A stretch of 64,000 nucleotides of DNA from Platerodrilus igneus (Eukaryota > Arthropoda > Insecta > Coleoptera > Lycidae), in contig JARFIW010000500.1 in NCBI GenBank assembly GCA_036346225.1, positions 4,898,001 through 4,962,000 on the forward strand, given 5' to 3'. The translations under genes were made by a program, and so were the position numbers. Positions 35,557 through 48,450 of the stretch are shown here, piece by piece. The stretch's first letter is position 1. Every line of letters begins with the position of its first letter. The notes below the pieces were generated by a model. The model made no database searches. It had not been told where the DNA came from and was given only the letters and a program-made list of their open reading frames with translations.

Positions 35557-36872
35557 AGATATATTCGTTACGTTCAAGGTGAATGATTTTATTCACTTTT
35601 AATGATGAGATTTTGCGTTCGAATTCGTGCTTTGTTAATTCTCGTAATAAAGATGTGGTTTAATAATAGATTGCGAATTGTCTATTATTTTATGGAATGC
35701 GATGAGTTTTGCGTCTGGGTAGTTGCGTTATTATAAAGATTTTGGTTTTAATTTCGTGCTTTAATTTTTGCCTTTCATTTTTGGGGTATTGCGCTAGTTA
35801 AAACCGTGTTGTTAAATTAGAAACTTGTTTTTGTTTCTAAAAAATTTTCTTACTCCAGTTAAAATCGTAAATTTGGTCTCAAGTGCGCTTAAATGCGACT
35901 TTTTAATTATCTCAAGTTTTTGTATCTATTTCATACAAAGAATAAAAAATTTTCAAAAACAGCTTGAAGATAATCTCTTGCATTAGCTAAGTGGATTATT
36001 TTTATCAAGTTGCATAAAATAATGGTAACAATAATCAATATACATATATAAATCATAAACTAGCAAATATCAAATATGTTTGTAAAAAATAAAAATTCAA
36101 TTGGTTTAAAGGAAAATGAACTTACACTAGTTGTTTTGTTGACATGAAGTTTTTCTCTACTTCGGTTTTCTTTTGCTGAATTTGAACGATTTTTGTTTCG
36201 ATTTCAACTTCTGTGTGTTTGCTGGGTTTGAACGATTCTTTTTCGCCTCCAACTTCTGTTTTGGTTCTGCCAAATTTGGAATTGAAATTCCAGACTACCA
36301 GTTCCTCGATTTTGAATTTCCTAGTGACATTTTGACATCCGTTACGCTGCGCCAGTTTAGGTTCGTGGTTCGGGAGCGGCCCTTTTAAAAAACCATTTCC
36401 AAACTTTTTAACAATTTATTTTTAATTATACAGAATTGACTTGGAATTTTGACAAACTTAAATTAATATTACTTTAATCGAAATACATTAATTAATTGTA
36501 CAAAAAATGAGTAATCTAACGAACTGCAATGTTAAAGCTGATCCATGGATTGACTGTCGTCGACTGGGGCTTCCGGGCTTTTTATAACATCCCTACCCCC
36601 TCACATGGCTGTGGGAACTTGCAGATCTCATGTCTGCTTACACTTAATTCTATTCATAAATACATTGTTGCGATCTTACTTTCTAGGCAATCTTGGTACG
36701 TGACCGTCTGCGACCGCCTGTGATCTCACATCTGCAGTGTCACTATCGTCTGTGCTACAAAGTAGCGCTTCCGTTCCCATGAACGTTAATAAACTATAAA
36801 TTGTCCTTAATTTACAATGTTGCACATCACTTAGCGCATTTCTAATATTTCTAATAATTTCTATTTCTTTAC

Positions 36873-36879
<7 letters not shown>
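35557..36879. other. Spacer with a two-unit tandem repeat
   Basis: AT-rich DNA without a recognised gene. At 36172-36265 a unit of about 47 bases (gctgaatttgaacgattttt / gctgggtttgaacgattctt) is repeated twice. The open frame over it (36173-36388) is compositionally driven. Confidence 0.4.

Positions 36880-36921
<42 letters not shown>
36880..36921. repeat. (TA)n microsatellite
   Basis: About 20 TA dinucleotides, seen directly. Confidence 0.95.
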
Positions 36922-36923
<2 letters not shown>

Positions 36924-37009
36924 ATTGGGGGATTACATAACTCACGTAGTTTTTAAAACTAGTAACATGAATGAAAAAATAAGATTGAATTTTTGAGCTG
37001 GTTGTTGGC

Positions 37010-37190
37010 TAATCTTTATACGACAGATACCACAATGTGGAACTGTATTGCTATTGAATGATTTTTAGTCTTACTTACAAATCAGGTTGTTATTCGTCAA
37101 TGTCTGGTAAATACTGTATAAAGTGATGCCTGATGGCTATAAAGAACCATCGGTTCCCCGAGGCTTTAATAAGTAATATCCGATCACAGT
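37010..37190 (+). repeat. Diverged segment shared with 59440-59620 (inverted)
   Basis: The stretch from tacgacagataccacaatgt to ggctataaagaacc matches the reverse complement of the sequence at about 59475-59605. Intervening landmarks include cttacaaatcagg (facing cttacaaaccagg). In both copies ggctataaagaacc resembles a TATA element, so a promoter inside a repeat is one reading. No frame is conserved here. Confidence 0.65.
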
Positions 37191-40100
37191 TTAATGTATC
37201 ATGTAACTTGCTTTATAGTACGCATATACAAAATACGATATATTCAATTTTAATAAAAATTCCAATGCAAGAACAATAGGTGAGTGCAAATAAAGTGTAG
37301 GTTTCACTATACCTAAGCCTACAAGGTAATTTGATTTTAAACCAAATAGATTTATAGGCAGCCGGAGTGCTTTTTTGTACTGCCTCCTTAGATCAGTATT
37401 AATTTATTATGGTTGCTATTGATGAATCACCGTCGTGATTGGCTGCTGATGGTCATATGCTGTCATGATAAATGACTATAAAATAAATGACTATACAATA
37501 AATTTTTATTTATTATTTATATCGACTTATTTCTGTTGTCTAATCGTTGATATCAGATAACTAGAACACTGCTACTTAAAATTTATCAAATTTCTCCAGT
37601 CAGACTAAGAATATTCAATGCACATGTCATCACCCATACTCAGAGCCCACAGTTGAGCCTCTGATATAAAAGAGGGAATATCGTTCTATCAAATGCTTTT
37701 TCAGCTCTCCCTTTGGTCGAGGCGAAATTAGGGTTAAAGTGGTGTATGAGTGAATTTGATATAAGAAGAAGTAAAACTGTAAGTAGTGTCCTGGAACGAA
37801 TAACCTTGAAGGCTACAAAAATTACCACAATCGAGCTTAGATTTTCTTATGGGAAAACACATGTAAAAATGGGCGATGTGTTAGAACGAAGGTAGCATAT
37901 CTACTAAAGTGTTCAACTATTGAAAACATTATCACATGAAAAAGTTTTGTTCGTTCTACTAGTCAGCCGTTGTTAGTTGTATTTGCTTTAAGGTACACGA
38001 AATGCGAAGTTATTTTTTGTGAATTTTTACGTTTAGCTTCTCAGTTGCTAAAGTTTTGCGGTATACATTTCAAATGTATTCAAGGACCCTATCGAATTAT
38101 TCAGAACACTTCTTAAATTATTCGACTTTTTTGTTCTAAAGGCAAATTGAATGAAAGTTGCCGACTATAAATACTAAATTTCACTTTTCAAACAAAAGTT
38201 ATAGACGCTAGTTATTTATGCGGGTTTTTGTTATGAAACAGTCGATAGCAATATTAATACTGTTCGTGCTTTGACGTTTGCTTTGAGGCGTAATTTGAAT
38301 TTTTGAATAATGCCATTATAATTGTTGAATTAAAATAGAAAAATAATTTTGCATTTTATTACAAACTTGACTTGACAGATGTAATTGACATTTTTCATAA
38401 ACTACTTTTTTTATATATTATATGCATAAGCAAGAAGGCTAAGCAAATACTAACACGAAGTCTTAAGCTAAACGAATTAAGCAACTCCCAAAACTGATCC
38501 AATTTAAATATACAGTATAGGATTCCTACGATATAGTTTTTTGTTAGAAATCATTTAGTGTTTTTTAAACGGTTTAATCCTGAAAAATGTTGTAGCCTAA
38601 CTTATGCTAATTTGGCCGCTAACAGCAAAAGACCGTCCTAATATGTTCAAGGTTATACATTTTCCAAAATGCCACTGAATATTCATTTTGTTCCCTGTAA
38701 AGATGCTGCATCTCAATAGTAACGCGAAATCTACTCTCGTCTTAAACACCATAAACAGACATAAACTTGTCAAATACACGTTTTTTTCCTACACTTTCGA
38801 CGTACTTACCTAGCGATTAATTTTTAACCATCAACTTAATATCTCGCTCTGTTATATTACTTAGCAATAAAACTGAAAGCTGTTAATTTAATAGTTCGCT
38901 TTATAGCTTTATTGAATAATCCACTTTATAGATAAAATTAACTTTAATTGATTTACTTCGACGGATTACTTTATCAGTTCACGAAAATGTAGTTCAGTTT
39001 AATGACTCCCTCTAATAGCTCTTTTAAATTTTAAATTCGTCAAGAGCTCAAAGAAAGAAGCTCAACTTTAAATTTAGAAGGTTTTAGGTAGCCTCATCTG
39101 TAAAGAAATTTGGTATAAGAATGTTTATACTTTCGTGGCATGCAGATGTGGAAAGTCCAGTGACGTAAGTTGTTTGTTCAGGAATCGAAAGCTGCAACAT
39201 GTGGTAGCATCAATCTATTGTTTGTAAGGACGTTTCCACGTACAATCAACTAGCAAGGTAAGCGACTAGCTTAAGGATATGACGTGTGAACAGCTGTTTC
39301 GAAATAACTTGTCTATGAAGCAGATGCTCGAATTTAAAATGGTAACGTTGGACTTAAAATTGTATTACGAGGAATTGAGAGAATTTTACCGTTTGAATAT
39401 AGTTATATTATCTGAATTACTGCTTATGTTAAAAGTCGCTACGTTATTTCTTAAGATTATTAATTTCATTATGTAAACTTAAGAAGGGCAAGTTCATTAA
39501 AGTCAAGTAATACCAAAAATTAATCATGAAAATTATTTTTATTTTGCATCGAGTTCATAATAAATAATTGTAAACCAAGGTAAACAGATCTGTGCATTTT
39601 GGGTTATGTTTAGATCATTATTGAGATTATTAGATATTTTTATATTTACGTATTGAAGTCTATAAGATTAGACCACATCACTATAATACATCTTTGTATA
39701 TAAATTTTAGAACAAGAAAAAAAAATAAATTCAATTAAAGAACAATCGATTGAGTTAGTGAAACAACTGCGTTATTTTGGACAAATGCGTTTAAATGTAA
39801 GGAAAATAAGTTAAAAGAGTATATTTCTTCTTTTATAAAGAGTAAAGTTATTGGCTGTGAATAATTATGAAGTACTGAAACAGCGCTCATAAGAAGAATT
39901 TCTTTTTAATATTTATGTTTAAATTTCAGAAATTAATAGTAACTCTTTTTCTCTTTACTGTATAAGATAGTAAGAGTGCATCTCTTGTGTCCGTTTGTTC
40001 TAATAACATTATTATTATTCAGATCCTGCGTTCTCGTAATAAAAGCGATATTCCCCCTGAAGATTTCCAAGTTTTCCCATAGGGTACCTTTTGTTTTATT

Positions 40101-42005
40101 ACAGCTAAGACTTGGTGGCGCCCCCCTGCACTCCTTAATTAATGTGGTTATGAGTCAGTTTTAAAAAATTGTTATAAAATCCACGGCCATTCCTCATAAG
40201 CTCTACCCGAGGAATAGATTCATAGCTTAGCCGGAAGACTTTCCTTCATTATTAGGGGATGGAAAACCAAGGTACAAAAAAAAGTACACAAGGTGTTACA
40301 AACTGCCAACTACTTGTAAACTAAAAGGTTTGAAATGAAGCCAAAGCTTTTGAAAATATTCCTACAAATTAAATACGAAATTCCATGCTTTTTATCTATA
40401 TGAGTAATTATCTGTAAGGATTAAGCTTACCCCTTTTCTTTCTATTTGTCGAAATAATTTAAATAAAGCAATTTAAAATTACACAGTATAATGATTGATA
40501 ATATGTACAGTTTTATGTCAATTCAAAAATTAGCCTCTGAATAAATTATTCACATTCACCAAATTTAATTTTCCTGAAACCCAGCAAAAATATCTTTATA
40601 ATTACTCTTAAATACCTTTCGAACGTTCAAAGATGCTTTATCTATTTTTGAAATTCTCAATTGACCTTTTTGTTGACCCTTACAGATATATAATGTATAA
40701 GAAATATTAAAATTAAAACAGTCTTTAACAAATGAAAAATTTAAGATCTCTAACCTGCGTACCTTACTTGTCACTAGAATTGCCTCAGAGTATCTACGGT
40801 TAGCACCCCTTGATTGTTACAGTTCGACTTGCTTCACTTGTTGGCCATAATGATGTATTAATGATTGCTTGTATTTTTCACCTCAAATTTCTGGAGTAAC
40901 TTTTATTATCCCTACGTTTATTTCCTTGTAAGTATTTTCGAAGTATCTTTGGATTTTCATTTATAGGTACATCCAGGGATACATTTAGAACTTTATATAT
41001 ACTTTTTGATCCACATTTATGTTTATTCGAAGCTTTAAATTTGTTAAATATTAAAATAAAATTCAATTAATGGTTTATCTTACGTTTACGCGTAGAAGGG
41101 CTCTCCTTTGTTGCACATATTGACACTTTCAATTTCTCACTTTTAATAAATTACTGACTTTTCACTAATTGTTACAGGTACGTAATTTTCCACTTTAAAT
41201 CGACGTGATTCGTACCTTGTCGAATATATACTGTTTATTTTCGAGTTTCGTATGGTATTTATAAGCCCCACCTTCCAACGTTTTAGTTGGCGTGTTCGTT
41301 GATCACGGCTTGTACTTTGTGCCTATCTCTGTAGAACCCGGTATTTCTCAAAATTCCCTGGTTTAATTTTCGATAAAATGCTCTGCCGATCACGTAAGCG
41401 TTCTGTATATCATAGTATATTCTTAGAATTTCCAAACATCCATTGCAATTTTGTCACGTATTTTATATTAGTGTAGTTTATAGTCCAAAGCTTATCGTAT
41501 AGCGAACCGTCTGTTATTTATTGTTTGTTATTTTAAATATGTTGCATTTAAATGTAAATATGATATTCCAGTCACGTACTCATCTTTCTAATAATGATGT
41601 ATTTGAATGCGCTTTCTTATTTATGCGTTGACATTTTTAATGAAAATTTTAAATAGTTAGAATGTCAGATTGTTTATATTTCTCGATTACGTGTTTATTT
41701 TGATGAGACTTGATGTATTTACAACATTATCTTTGTTCGTTTCTTTAACTTAAAGCGTATTATAAGACGTACACATTATTATTTTTAGCTAAATATTATC
41801 TAATTATTGCAAAATGAACTTCTTTCTTATGCATTACATTAAATATAATTTATATACAATATGCTCGCTATTGATCTTTTGTAAAATATTCGATTTACTC
41901 CTATTTAATGGTGGAATTATTTGGTTCTCTTAATGTTAATTATATTTATAGTTATCTTACGACCCCTATAACTTAATCTACTCTTAAACTGCCCTTTTAT
42001 CATAG

Positions 42006-42007
<2 letters not shown>
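37191..42007. other. Long AT-rich stretch, no gene recognised
   Basis: Nearly 5 kb with only short frames (60-70 codons) on both strands, none with a recognisable motif. No repeat pair could be found by eye. Old, unrecognisable element remnants are likely. Confidence 0.4.

Positions 42008-42046
<39 letters not shown>
42008..42046. repeat. (TA)n microsatellite
   Basis: About 19 TA dinucleotides, seen directly. Confidence 0.95.
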
Positions 42047-42049
<3 letters not shown>

Positions 42050-42117
42050 TAATATACATGTACATATTATCATGAGAAATAGTCCAAATCAAAACAACAG
42101 AAACTGATTGAAAATCT

Positions 42118-42172
42118 AATCAACGCCTAACGTTTCGGTACATTCTTTCGCACCTTTTTCAAAGGCTAAAAA
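42118..42172 (-). repeat. Penelope-type 3' tail signature
   Basis: On the minus strand, agcctttgaaaaaggtgcga is followed by aagaatgtaccgaaacgtta. Pairs of complementary G/C-rich blocks before gaaacgtt are typical of terminal sequences of Penelope-like elements. There is no coding sequence next to it. A short (AAAATT)n run follows at 42299-42325. Confidence 0.4.
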
Positions 42173-42298
42173 TGAAAACAAAAAATTCAAAATTAGTAAG
42201 AAATACATAACCTGTCGCTAACTACTTACATTGATCAATTATATTAAAGGAAATTAAAAACAAATTACTGCACGATTCACATAATAAATGTGGGTCAA

Positions 42299-42325
42299 AA
42301 ATTAAAAATTAAAAATTAAAAATTG
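42299..42325. repeat. (AAAATT)n short repeat
   Basis: Four near-perfect aaaaatt/aaaatt units, seen directly. Confidence 0.85.
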
Positions 42326-42417
42326 CCTGAAGGGCAACGTCATGCCACGATGGCGGTTAAAAAGTTAAGACAAAGTTAATAATGACAAATTCTATAGGAG
42401 TGACAGGACACGTTCCG

Positions 42418-42419
<2 letters not shown>

Positions 42420-42454
<35 letters not shown>
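42420..42454. repeat. (AT)n microsatellite
   Basis: About 17 AT dinucleotides, seen directly. 42455-43790 is AT-rich with no recognised gene. Confidence 0.95.
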
Positions 42455-42457
<3 letters not shown>

Positions 42458-43785
42458 TGTGTTAATAAGGTCATTTAGGGGTAGTTAGGACCAATAGTAG
42501 AGAGCACTTTATATAAATTACATGAGGGCTCAGAAAACGAAACAGTTTTCTAAAGAAAACAAGAAATACGATGATTAGGCTGGAAAGTAAATGACAACGC
42601 CCTGTATATAAACCATAATCATAATTAATCTAGTTAAGGAAAAATATTTCAGAAAATTTATTCAAATAAACAAATTCGCAAGTCGTAAAACAACATGAAC
42701 GGGAGCTGAAACGCGACGCGCATGAATAAAGCATCATTACACCAAGAATCCTAATTAAAACAAGATGATTCAAATATAAAACGTATATAACTTAATACAT
42801 AAATTGTATTAAGTCTACCTGACTAGAAATCGAAAATCAACACCTGATATATTGGAAACAAACACATGCAATTAACTCGAAATGCTACATGCCGGAATCA
42901 GTGCGTCAACTTCAATATACAATAAAATACGATAGGAATGGTTTGTCGTTTTAACCCTTTAAAAACGTAAGTAACTAAAAGTTGTTTAATTTAAATTCTA
43001 ATATTAACAATAATAAAAAGGACACTAAATAATTACCGGATCCAATGAGGAAATTCAACAAGCATTTAAATCAATTATTAATTACCAGGAAGTTTAACAA
43101 AAGACGCTAAAATAATTTAAAGCTATGGTAAGAAAAATGCAGACCATGTTTAAAGCTGATTTGGATTCAACTTTGGGAGTATTAAATCACTAAACTGAAT
43201 ACGGGAGCAGTTGAAACAACAGGTTAGCCAATCTGAATGTTTTATTATTTTTGTTTTTGAATATTTCGTTGTATATTTCTAATTTGAATAATTTAAAAAT
43301 GCTTTTATGAAAATTTTATGCAAGGGTCAACAAAGATCGTTTTTTTAATACACGTTATAAATTACGTAAATTTTGAAAGAAGTTTATTGAACCTTCATCG
43401 AGTTTTAGATAATAATAATAAAGGCGATTTTTGCTGGCTTTTTGATTAATTTTGTGAATAATAATTATTAAAAGAATTTTTATTCAATTATTAAAAAGAA
43501 GTTCTATTTAGAGAATTCTTAAACATTTCATACATAGTAAATATTTTTGAGAATATTATAGTAATTGTGCTTAATGGTATTTTGGCTTAAAGAAACAGGT
43601 AGAAGGTAAATTTAGAGGCTTTGTTGTCGTATTGTCGCAGCTCTGTGCGTGGTTAAAACTGAGTTAGCTGATGTATTCAAAATTAAAATAACCGAGATAT
43701 TCAAAATTAAAATTAAAAATCGACCAAAAAAAATTTTAACCTTTTTATTTCACAAAAAGGGGCGCCGGGTTATTGCAACTATATC

Positions 43786-43790
<5 letters not shown>

Positions 43791-43832
<42 letters not shown>
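43791..43832. repeat. (TA)n microsatellite
   Basis: About 20 TA dinucleotides. The 82-codon frame crossing it (43649-43897) is an artefact of the repeat. Two copies of tattcaaaattaaaat lie just upstream (about 43674 and 43700). Confidence 0.95.
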
Positions 43833-43837
<5 letters not shown>

Positions 43838-44059
43838 GGTAGTTTTTTTACACAAGGTAAGTTGATAAATACCAACGTATTACAATTAATTAGATGAAAT
43901 AATAACTTAGACTTTTATGCAAAGCCCAAATGATCATTACCAATTACGCCACCGAGACCGATGACCATAATTAGAAAATTTACAAATCTAAATCGTGTAC
44001 ACAACTATACATACATAAACCTAACTTTCAAGTTTAGCATTTTTGTCAATAATATCTGA

Positions 44060-44276
44060 CATTGTCAAGTCTGGAAAAGGTTTATATGAATTTAATTTCT
44101 TACCGTTTGGCTAATCTAATGCCTCTTAAACACTTCAACGAACCATGGCTAGTACACTAGGTCAAATTTTACATCAGGAACATGCTTTTGTATACCTTGA
44201 TGATATCTCAGTCATTTCAAATACTTTTAAAAAACATATCATAACCTTAAATAAAGTAGCAGATTGTTTATAGCCT
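44060..44276 (+). pseudogene. Ty3/gypsy reverse transcriptase, palm fragment
   Basis: The plus-strand frame shows LYEFNFLPFG followed by TLGQILHQEH and FVYLDDISVISNTFKKHI. YLDD (44191-44202) is the catalytic motif of the palm, and the LPFG block precedes it at the correct distance. Two in-frame stops lie before the motif. The frame ends at KVADCL (about 44273), where a 1.9-kb insertion begins. The rest of the same gene resumes at about 46222, so this and 46222-47275 are one disrupted pol. Upstream fingers and protease are not recognisable. Confidence 0.8.
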
Positions 44277-46221
44277 TTCACAAGTTATGGGATTTTACTT
44301 AACGAGAATTTCCAATAAGCGAATAGAGCCCACGGCAAGTTCTGATGGAAAATGGCTCAAAGTTGTGGAAATCTCAAAGGCAAAGCGGCTAGTCGAACTA
44401 TATGCTCTGGGTGGAACATGAGCTGTGGGTCGGGGTTGGATTGCGACCAAAAATATGAAGAATAAGGCGCCACCGTATTTTTCTATACAGAGAAGACCTT
44501 ACTCAAGTCCTTTGTACAAGGCGAATGCGGAAACCTTTATTCTATAACCGCTATACAGTTTGTTAAAGACAACATAATCCCTGAAGTTTCTTACCTTATG
44601 GCTCGACCTTGACCTTAGTAATCCACTGCTACACCTGTGAACAGATTAAACAAAGAATAGCACTGTTTGTGCATTTATACCCAAAAAAATTTTAAATTCA
44701 AATGGAATCAACTTTCATTCATCCTAATTAAAAAGAATAGTCTTGTTCAAAAATAAAAATCTATTCCTCTAGTATTCAATTATGTTCTTTTTTACAAAAT
44801 ATCTTTCTTTCTTTATATTGTGATTAATTTAATTTGTGAAAATTATTTACAAAGGCACTGGATAAAATCAGTACCAATCAAATTAAATGTGGTTTTATTA
44901 ACAAATTGATAAAGCATAAAGTTGCTTTCTAAGCTGTTGCTTATTGATAACAAAAATGTTAGTTTTGGTAGATCTACCTTAACCTTACAATGGATAATTC
45001 CAAATAGTTATTAATGAAATTGCAAACATAGAAGTTTAATTTCTAAGTTCTCATAAATAGAAGAATTTACTTTCTTTAACACGTAATGACATCTTCCGTA
45101 ATTTTAGTGAATTAATAAAAGATTTAGATAAGTAATAGTTACAGATTCCTATTGCTTAATATTGTAAAACATATTCACAGTCTGTCCTTGACCTATTTTG
45201 ACGTTTAAATAACTTGATTAAACAAAAAATTATCTAATTACAATGTCCATAGTTCAGCTAACATACGAAAACAAATTTCTACATACCAAAACTCCGTCTA
45301 ACTGAAAAATACCATAAAGGAAGCTTACGTCAGCATTGAAATAAGGAAATTGCCAATTTAGAACTAATAATTGTACTGCATGCTAAAATTCCACATTACT
45401 CGGCATCCATTTTGAGTAATTAAATTTCGCCAGGTCCACACTATGAACAAAGCGTAAAAACCTATATTTTCTTTTTGCTTTTAATCAAAAATAACGTTAA
45501 ACCAGTCTCCTGATTACCAATCTGCATGTTAATTTAAAGTTGCTTTATGTATAATTTAAACCACGAAGATTATCAAACGTTGCTTGTAATTTAGATTGAA
45601 TACTTTATGTAAAATTTCATGTTATATATAAATAAAGTTGCATGTAATTTAGATTGAATACTTTATGTAAAATTTCATATTATACATAAATAAAGTTGCA
45701 CTGAAAATTTTTACTTAATATGGTTACAGAATCAAATTTTACTTACTGTTACCACGGCCTTTCACAAAAATTTCACGTCATCTACGAGCCGTTCCAACAA
45801 GTGGACAACACAAAAATGCCTTTCGGAGATGACATTTTCCTCTAAGAACAACTTGAATCGTACGTGCTTCCAACACGAAAAAACAGCAAAAAACATTGTC
45901 CTCGGATTCAAGGAACAACTCGACCTGCTTTCATCACAGCTGTATTGGAAGTGTCAGGGTCAAACGAGTTGCTGCCCGACAACAACGTTACTTCATAATT
46001 TCTTAATAGATGGAGCTCTAGGACTGATACTAAATGGAAACTTGTATTTTGTCACCGTGGAAATTAAATTTTAATTTGAATTGAATGCTAATACTTTATT
46101 GGGCAATAGGTAATATTTAATTAGTGGATTGAATAGCATTATTATGCATTATATTGTTTATTATTAAATAAAGGGATTAATTATATGAACATATCTAGGT
46201 AGAAAATAAAATTGCTACATG
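44277..46221. mobile_element. Unidentified 1.9-kb insertion splitting a gypsy pol
   Basis: Reverse-transcriptase sequence stops at KVADCL on the left and resumes at GNAGFKIN on the right, which are consecutive in this enzyme family. A short gttta occurs at both junctions (about 44267 and 46218) and could be a 4-5 base target duplication. The inserted DNA has no recognisable gene. An open stretch at 45829-46074 lacks motifs. A tandem repeat lies at 45580-45695. Confidence 0.6.
45580..45695 (+). repeat. 58-base tandem repeat, two units
   Basis: Units 45580-45637 and 45638-45695 differ at only about three positions (ttgcttgtaatttagattg versus ttgcatgtaatttagattg). Confidence 0.9.
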
Positions 46222-47275
46222 TTTAGGCAATGCTGGTTTTAAAATTAATTAGAAAAAATGTAACTTTTACTGTTCCTACCTTTTCTTTTTAGGAATTATT
46301 GTCGATGAAAATGGCTTACGATAAAGTAAATGCTATTACTATTTTAAAACGCCCAAAAACGTCACTGAAATTAAACGTTTAGTTGGAATGATACCTTATT
46401 TTGTATTTTTTACTAAACTTATATGTTATCTGTGTTCCTATTACTGCGTTAATTAAAAATAAAAAGAAAGAGCAATCTATCGATTGGACTTCTGATGCAC
46501 AAAAAGGTTTCGATGAAATAAAACGTTTGATTACTTCAGATCCCATTTTAATTTCTCCTCATTTTAAAGAAACATTTTATATTCAGACCGATGCCTCACT
46601 TACTGGCTTAGGTGGGATTCTATTTCAAGAAAAGGATGGTGTAGAATACCCTATTGCTTTTGCAAGTCGTACATTAGCTATTGCCGAATAAAATATTCCA
46701 CTACCGAACGTCAGCTTCTTGGAGTAATCTTTGCAATTGAAAAATTCATAGGTTATGCCGAAGGAACTCAATTTATAGTAAATTACCGATTGTGCTGCCC
46801 TTGCCAGGTTAAATAATTTCAAGCAACCTGCTGGTTTTTTAGCCAGATGCAGTTTACGTATTTCTCAACTTACTTTTACTGTCCGCCATAGACCTAGAAA
46901 ATTAAATATTATACTTGATGCTCTCTCTAGTGATGTAGCTGCCTCAAATCCCCTAATTTAACTCCCTATACATTTTACTCTAATATAGTACAAAACGTGA
47001 CTCAACATTCCGAAAACTATCCTTTCTTCTGTGTTATCGAAAATCGTCTATATAAATTCGTTAGTTATTCTGCATTTAAACCCGCCAATTTACCTGAATG
47101 GAAATTAGTAATCCCTACCTCTAATCGACCTGAAGTTTTGAAAATGTTTCATGATGCTCCTTCCTCTGCACATTTAGGTGTTACAAAAACTATATCAAAA
47201 ATTTCTGATTTTTATTATTGTCCCAATTTAAAACAATCCGTTTGCCGTTACATATAATCTTGTGTGTGTCGAATA
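46222..47275 (+). pseudogene. Ty3/gypsy pol: RT end, RNase H, start of integrase
   Basis: From 46222 the translation resumes with the end of the reverse transcriptase (FLGIIVDENG near 46290, then ITALIKNKKK). The open frame 46401-46691 enters RNase H with FYIQTDASLTGLGGILF, carrying the first catalytic Asp. The domain continues through a frameshift at about 46690, with YSTTERQLLGVIFAIEKF carrying the Glu. The frame 46997-47257 covers the integrase zinc-binding region (FHDAPSSAHLGVTKTISK, then a Cys pair after a stop at about 47256). Reverse transcription and integration would be its roles. The integrase core is missing: 47320 onward is other sequence. It belongs with the palm fragment at 44060. 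Confidence 0.85.
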
Positions 47276-47319
47276 TAAAATATAATTGAAAAGGTAAAGG
47301 ATGTTAAATAATTTTTAGA

Positions 47320-47420
47320 ATGAATTTCGTCCGGAAGGTTTTAGCTCAAATAGAAATCATTTGTTCATAATCAACGTTTCGGACTATATTTAGACCATAT
47401 TCATGATTCTAAAAGTACAA
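47320..47420 (-). repeat. Penelope-type 3' tail signature
   Basis: On the minus strand tcatgaatatggtctaaata is followed by tagtccgaaacgttgatt. The complementary ggtct/agtcc-like blocks and gaaacgtt resemble the hammerhead-bearing ends of Penelope-like elements. The CTGATGA part is degenerate. No coding sequence adjoins. Confidence 0.4.
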
Positions 47421-47589
47421 GACGAGTAATAATTAGAGAAATGATTGGATACTTACAAAAACTTGATTTCTTTAAAAATACTTTGACAAACATTTTGACA
47501 TATAAAACTTATTGCAAATGTGGTTAATAACGTAAGTGTTGTATGCTAAAAATTAGCTACATATCGTATCGAGATATTGTTGTAGGTAA

Positions 47590-48100
47590 GATTTTCATCA
47601 TCATTAGGTCTTCAGTCCTAGAACTGGTTAGACGCGTACCATCATTGTTCCCTATTCTGAACTAACCTACAGATTTCCCTGAAATATGCACAGTTTGCAT
47701 CTATAACTGTCTGATCTAGGTCTACATCTACCTCTTTTTTCCTATCTCTGCTTGTAATATATCACATACTATTCCCCAAAAATGCCTTAGAACGTATTCC
47801 GCCCTACTATTTCTCTTTTTCCCCAGCTATCCTTGTTCCCCTACTATTTCTGTAACTTATTTGTCATTATCTTTGTCTGTCCATGCTATCGTCCTCATAC
47901 ATCTGAAGCACAGCATTTCAAAAGGCTGCTACCGTTTTTCTGTCTGCGTTTCAGACTTCCGTATTTCATAGGCATACTGTGCTGTGCTCCACACATATGC
48001 TTTCAACAATTTTCTTCTTATTCTGTTTGTTGTCTTTCCTCATAGGCGGTGTTCTTTCTTGTTAGATGCAGTTCGATCACTTTCTATTGTTTTACAGTTA
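47590..48100 (-). pseudogene. LINE reverse transcriptase tail, fourth copy of the family
   Basis: The plus strand aligns with the antisense LINE segments of the tandem array (for example tcattgttccctattctga at 47642 with ccattgttccctattctga at 8261, and acagcatttcaaaaggctgc at 47910 with acacatttcaaaaatttcta at 8545). On the minus strand a degenerate LLKAYVWSTAQYAYE block is visible near 48000-47960. It is more diverged than the array copies and independent of them. Confidence 0.65.
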
Positions 48101-48244
48101 TATGCCCTATTTCTCCGACCTTCAATGGTTGTGAAGGGAGGTAAGCAGTCTGTGGCTGCCAAGTTCTCCCAACACTTAACCATTTGGCGATTTAATATAT
48201 TTTCCAATTTATCTTTTCGCACAGTCAACATTAGTTGCAGGTAT

Positions 48245-48345
48245 TTCACAGTCATTAGGTTTTCCGTCTCAAAACTGGTTGGACACGTACCTGCACTTAT
48301 TTATATTCTGAGCTAGCCTACATAGTTCCCTGAAATTCTCACACA
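48245..48345 (-). pseudogene. LINE 3' end fragment, fifth copy
   Basis: cattaggttttccgtctcaa...aactggttggacacgtacc repeats the LINE 3' coding end found at 47604-47690. It is a short, separate fragment of the same family. Confidence 0.55.
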
Positions 48346-48369
48346 GCATGTGTGTTCAGGTTAATCTTC

Positions 48370-48450
48370 TTTGGGAATTAAACCACTCGTAGTTTTTAAA
48401 ATCAACCTTATTTACGTTTCGATCCATGACCTAGGATCGTTGTCAAAATA
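48370..48450 (-). repeat. Penelope-type 3' tail signature
   Basis: On the minus strand ttgacaacgatcctaggtca is followed by tggatcgaaacgtaaata. The gatcc/ggatc pair before gaaacgt is the classic look of Penelope-like terminal sequence. A run of aat trinucleotides follows at about 48448-48465. Confidence 0.45.

Noticed and set aside
36676..36945. Minus-strand frame with Ile-Tyr repeats (likewise 43649-43897 plus)
   Set aside because: The repeats are (TA)n microsatellites; no coding evidence.
40100..40135. tggtggcgcccccctgcac as a primer-binding site of another LTR element
   Set aside because: It resembles a TGGCGCCC site, but no LTR upstream and no gag downstream could be recognised.
45580..45695. 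Direct repeats as a CRISPR-like array
   Set aside because: Only two 58-base units with no spacers, in eukaryotic DNA; a simple tandem duplication.
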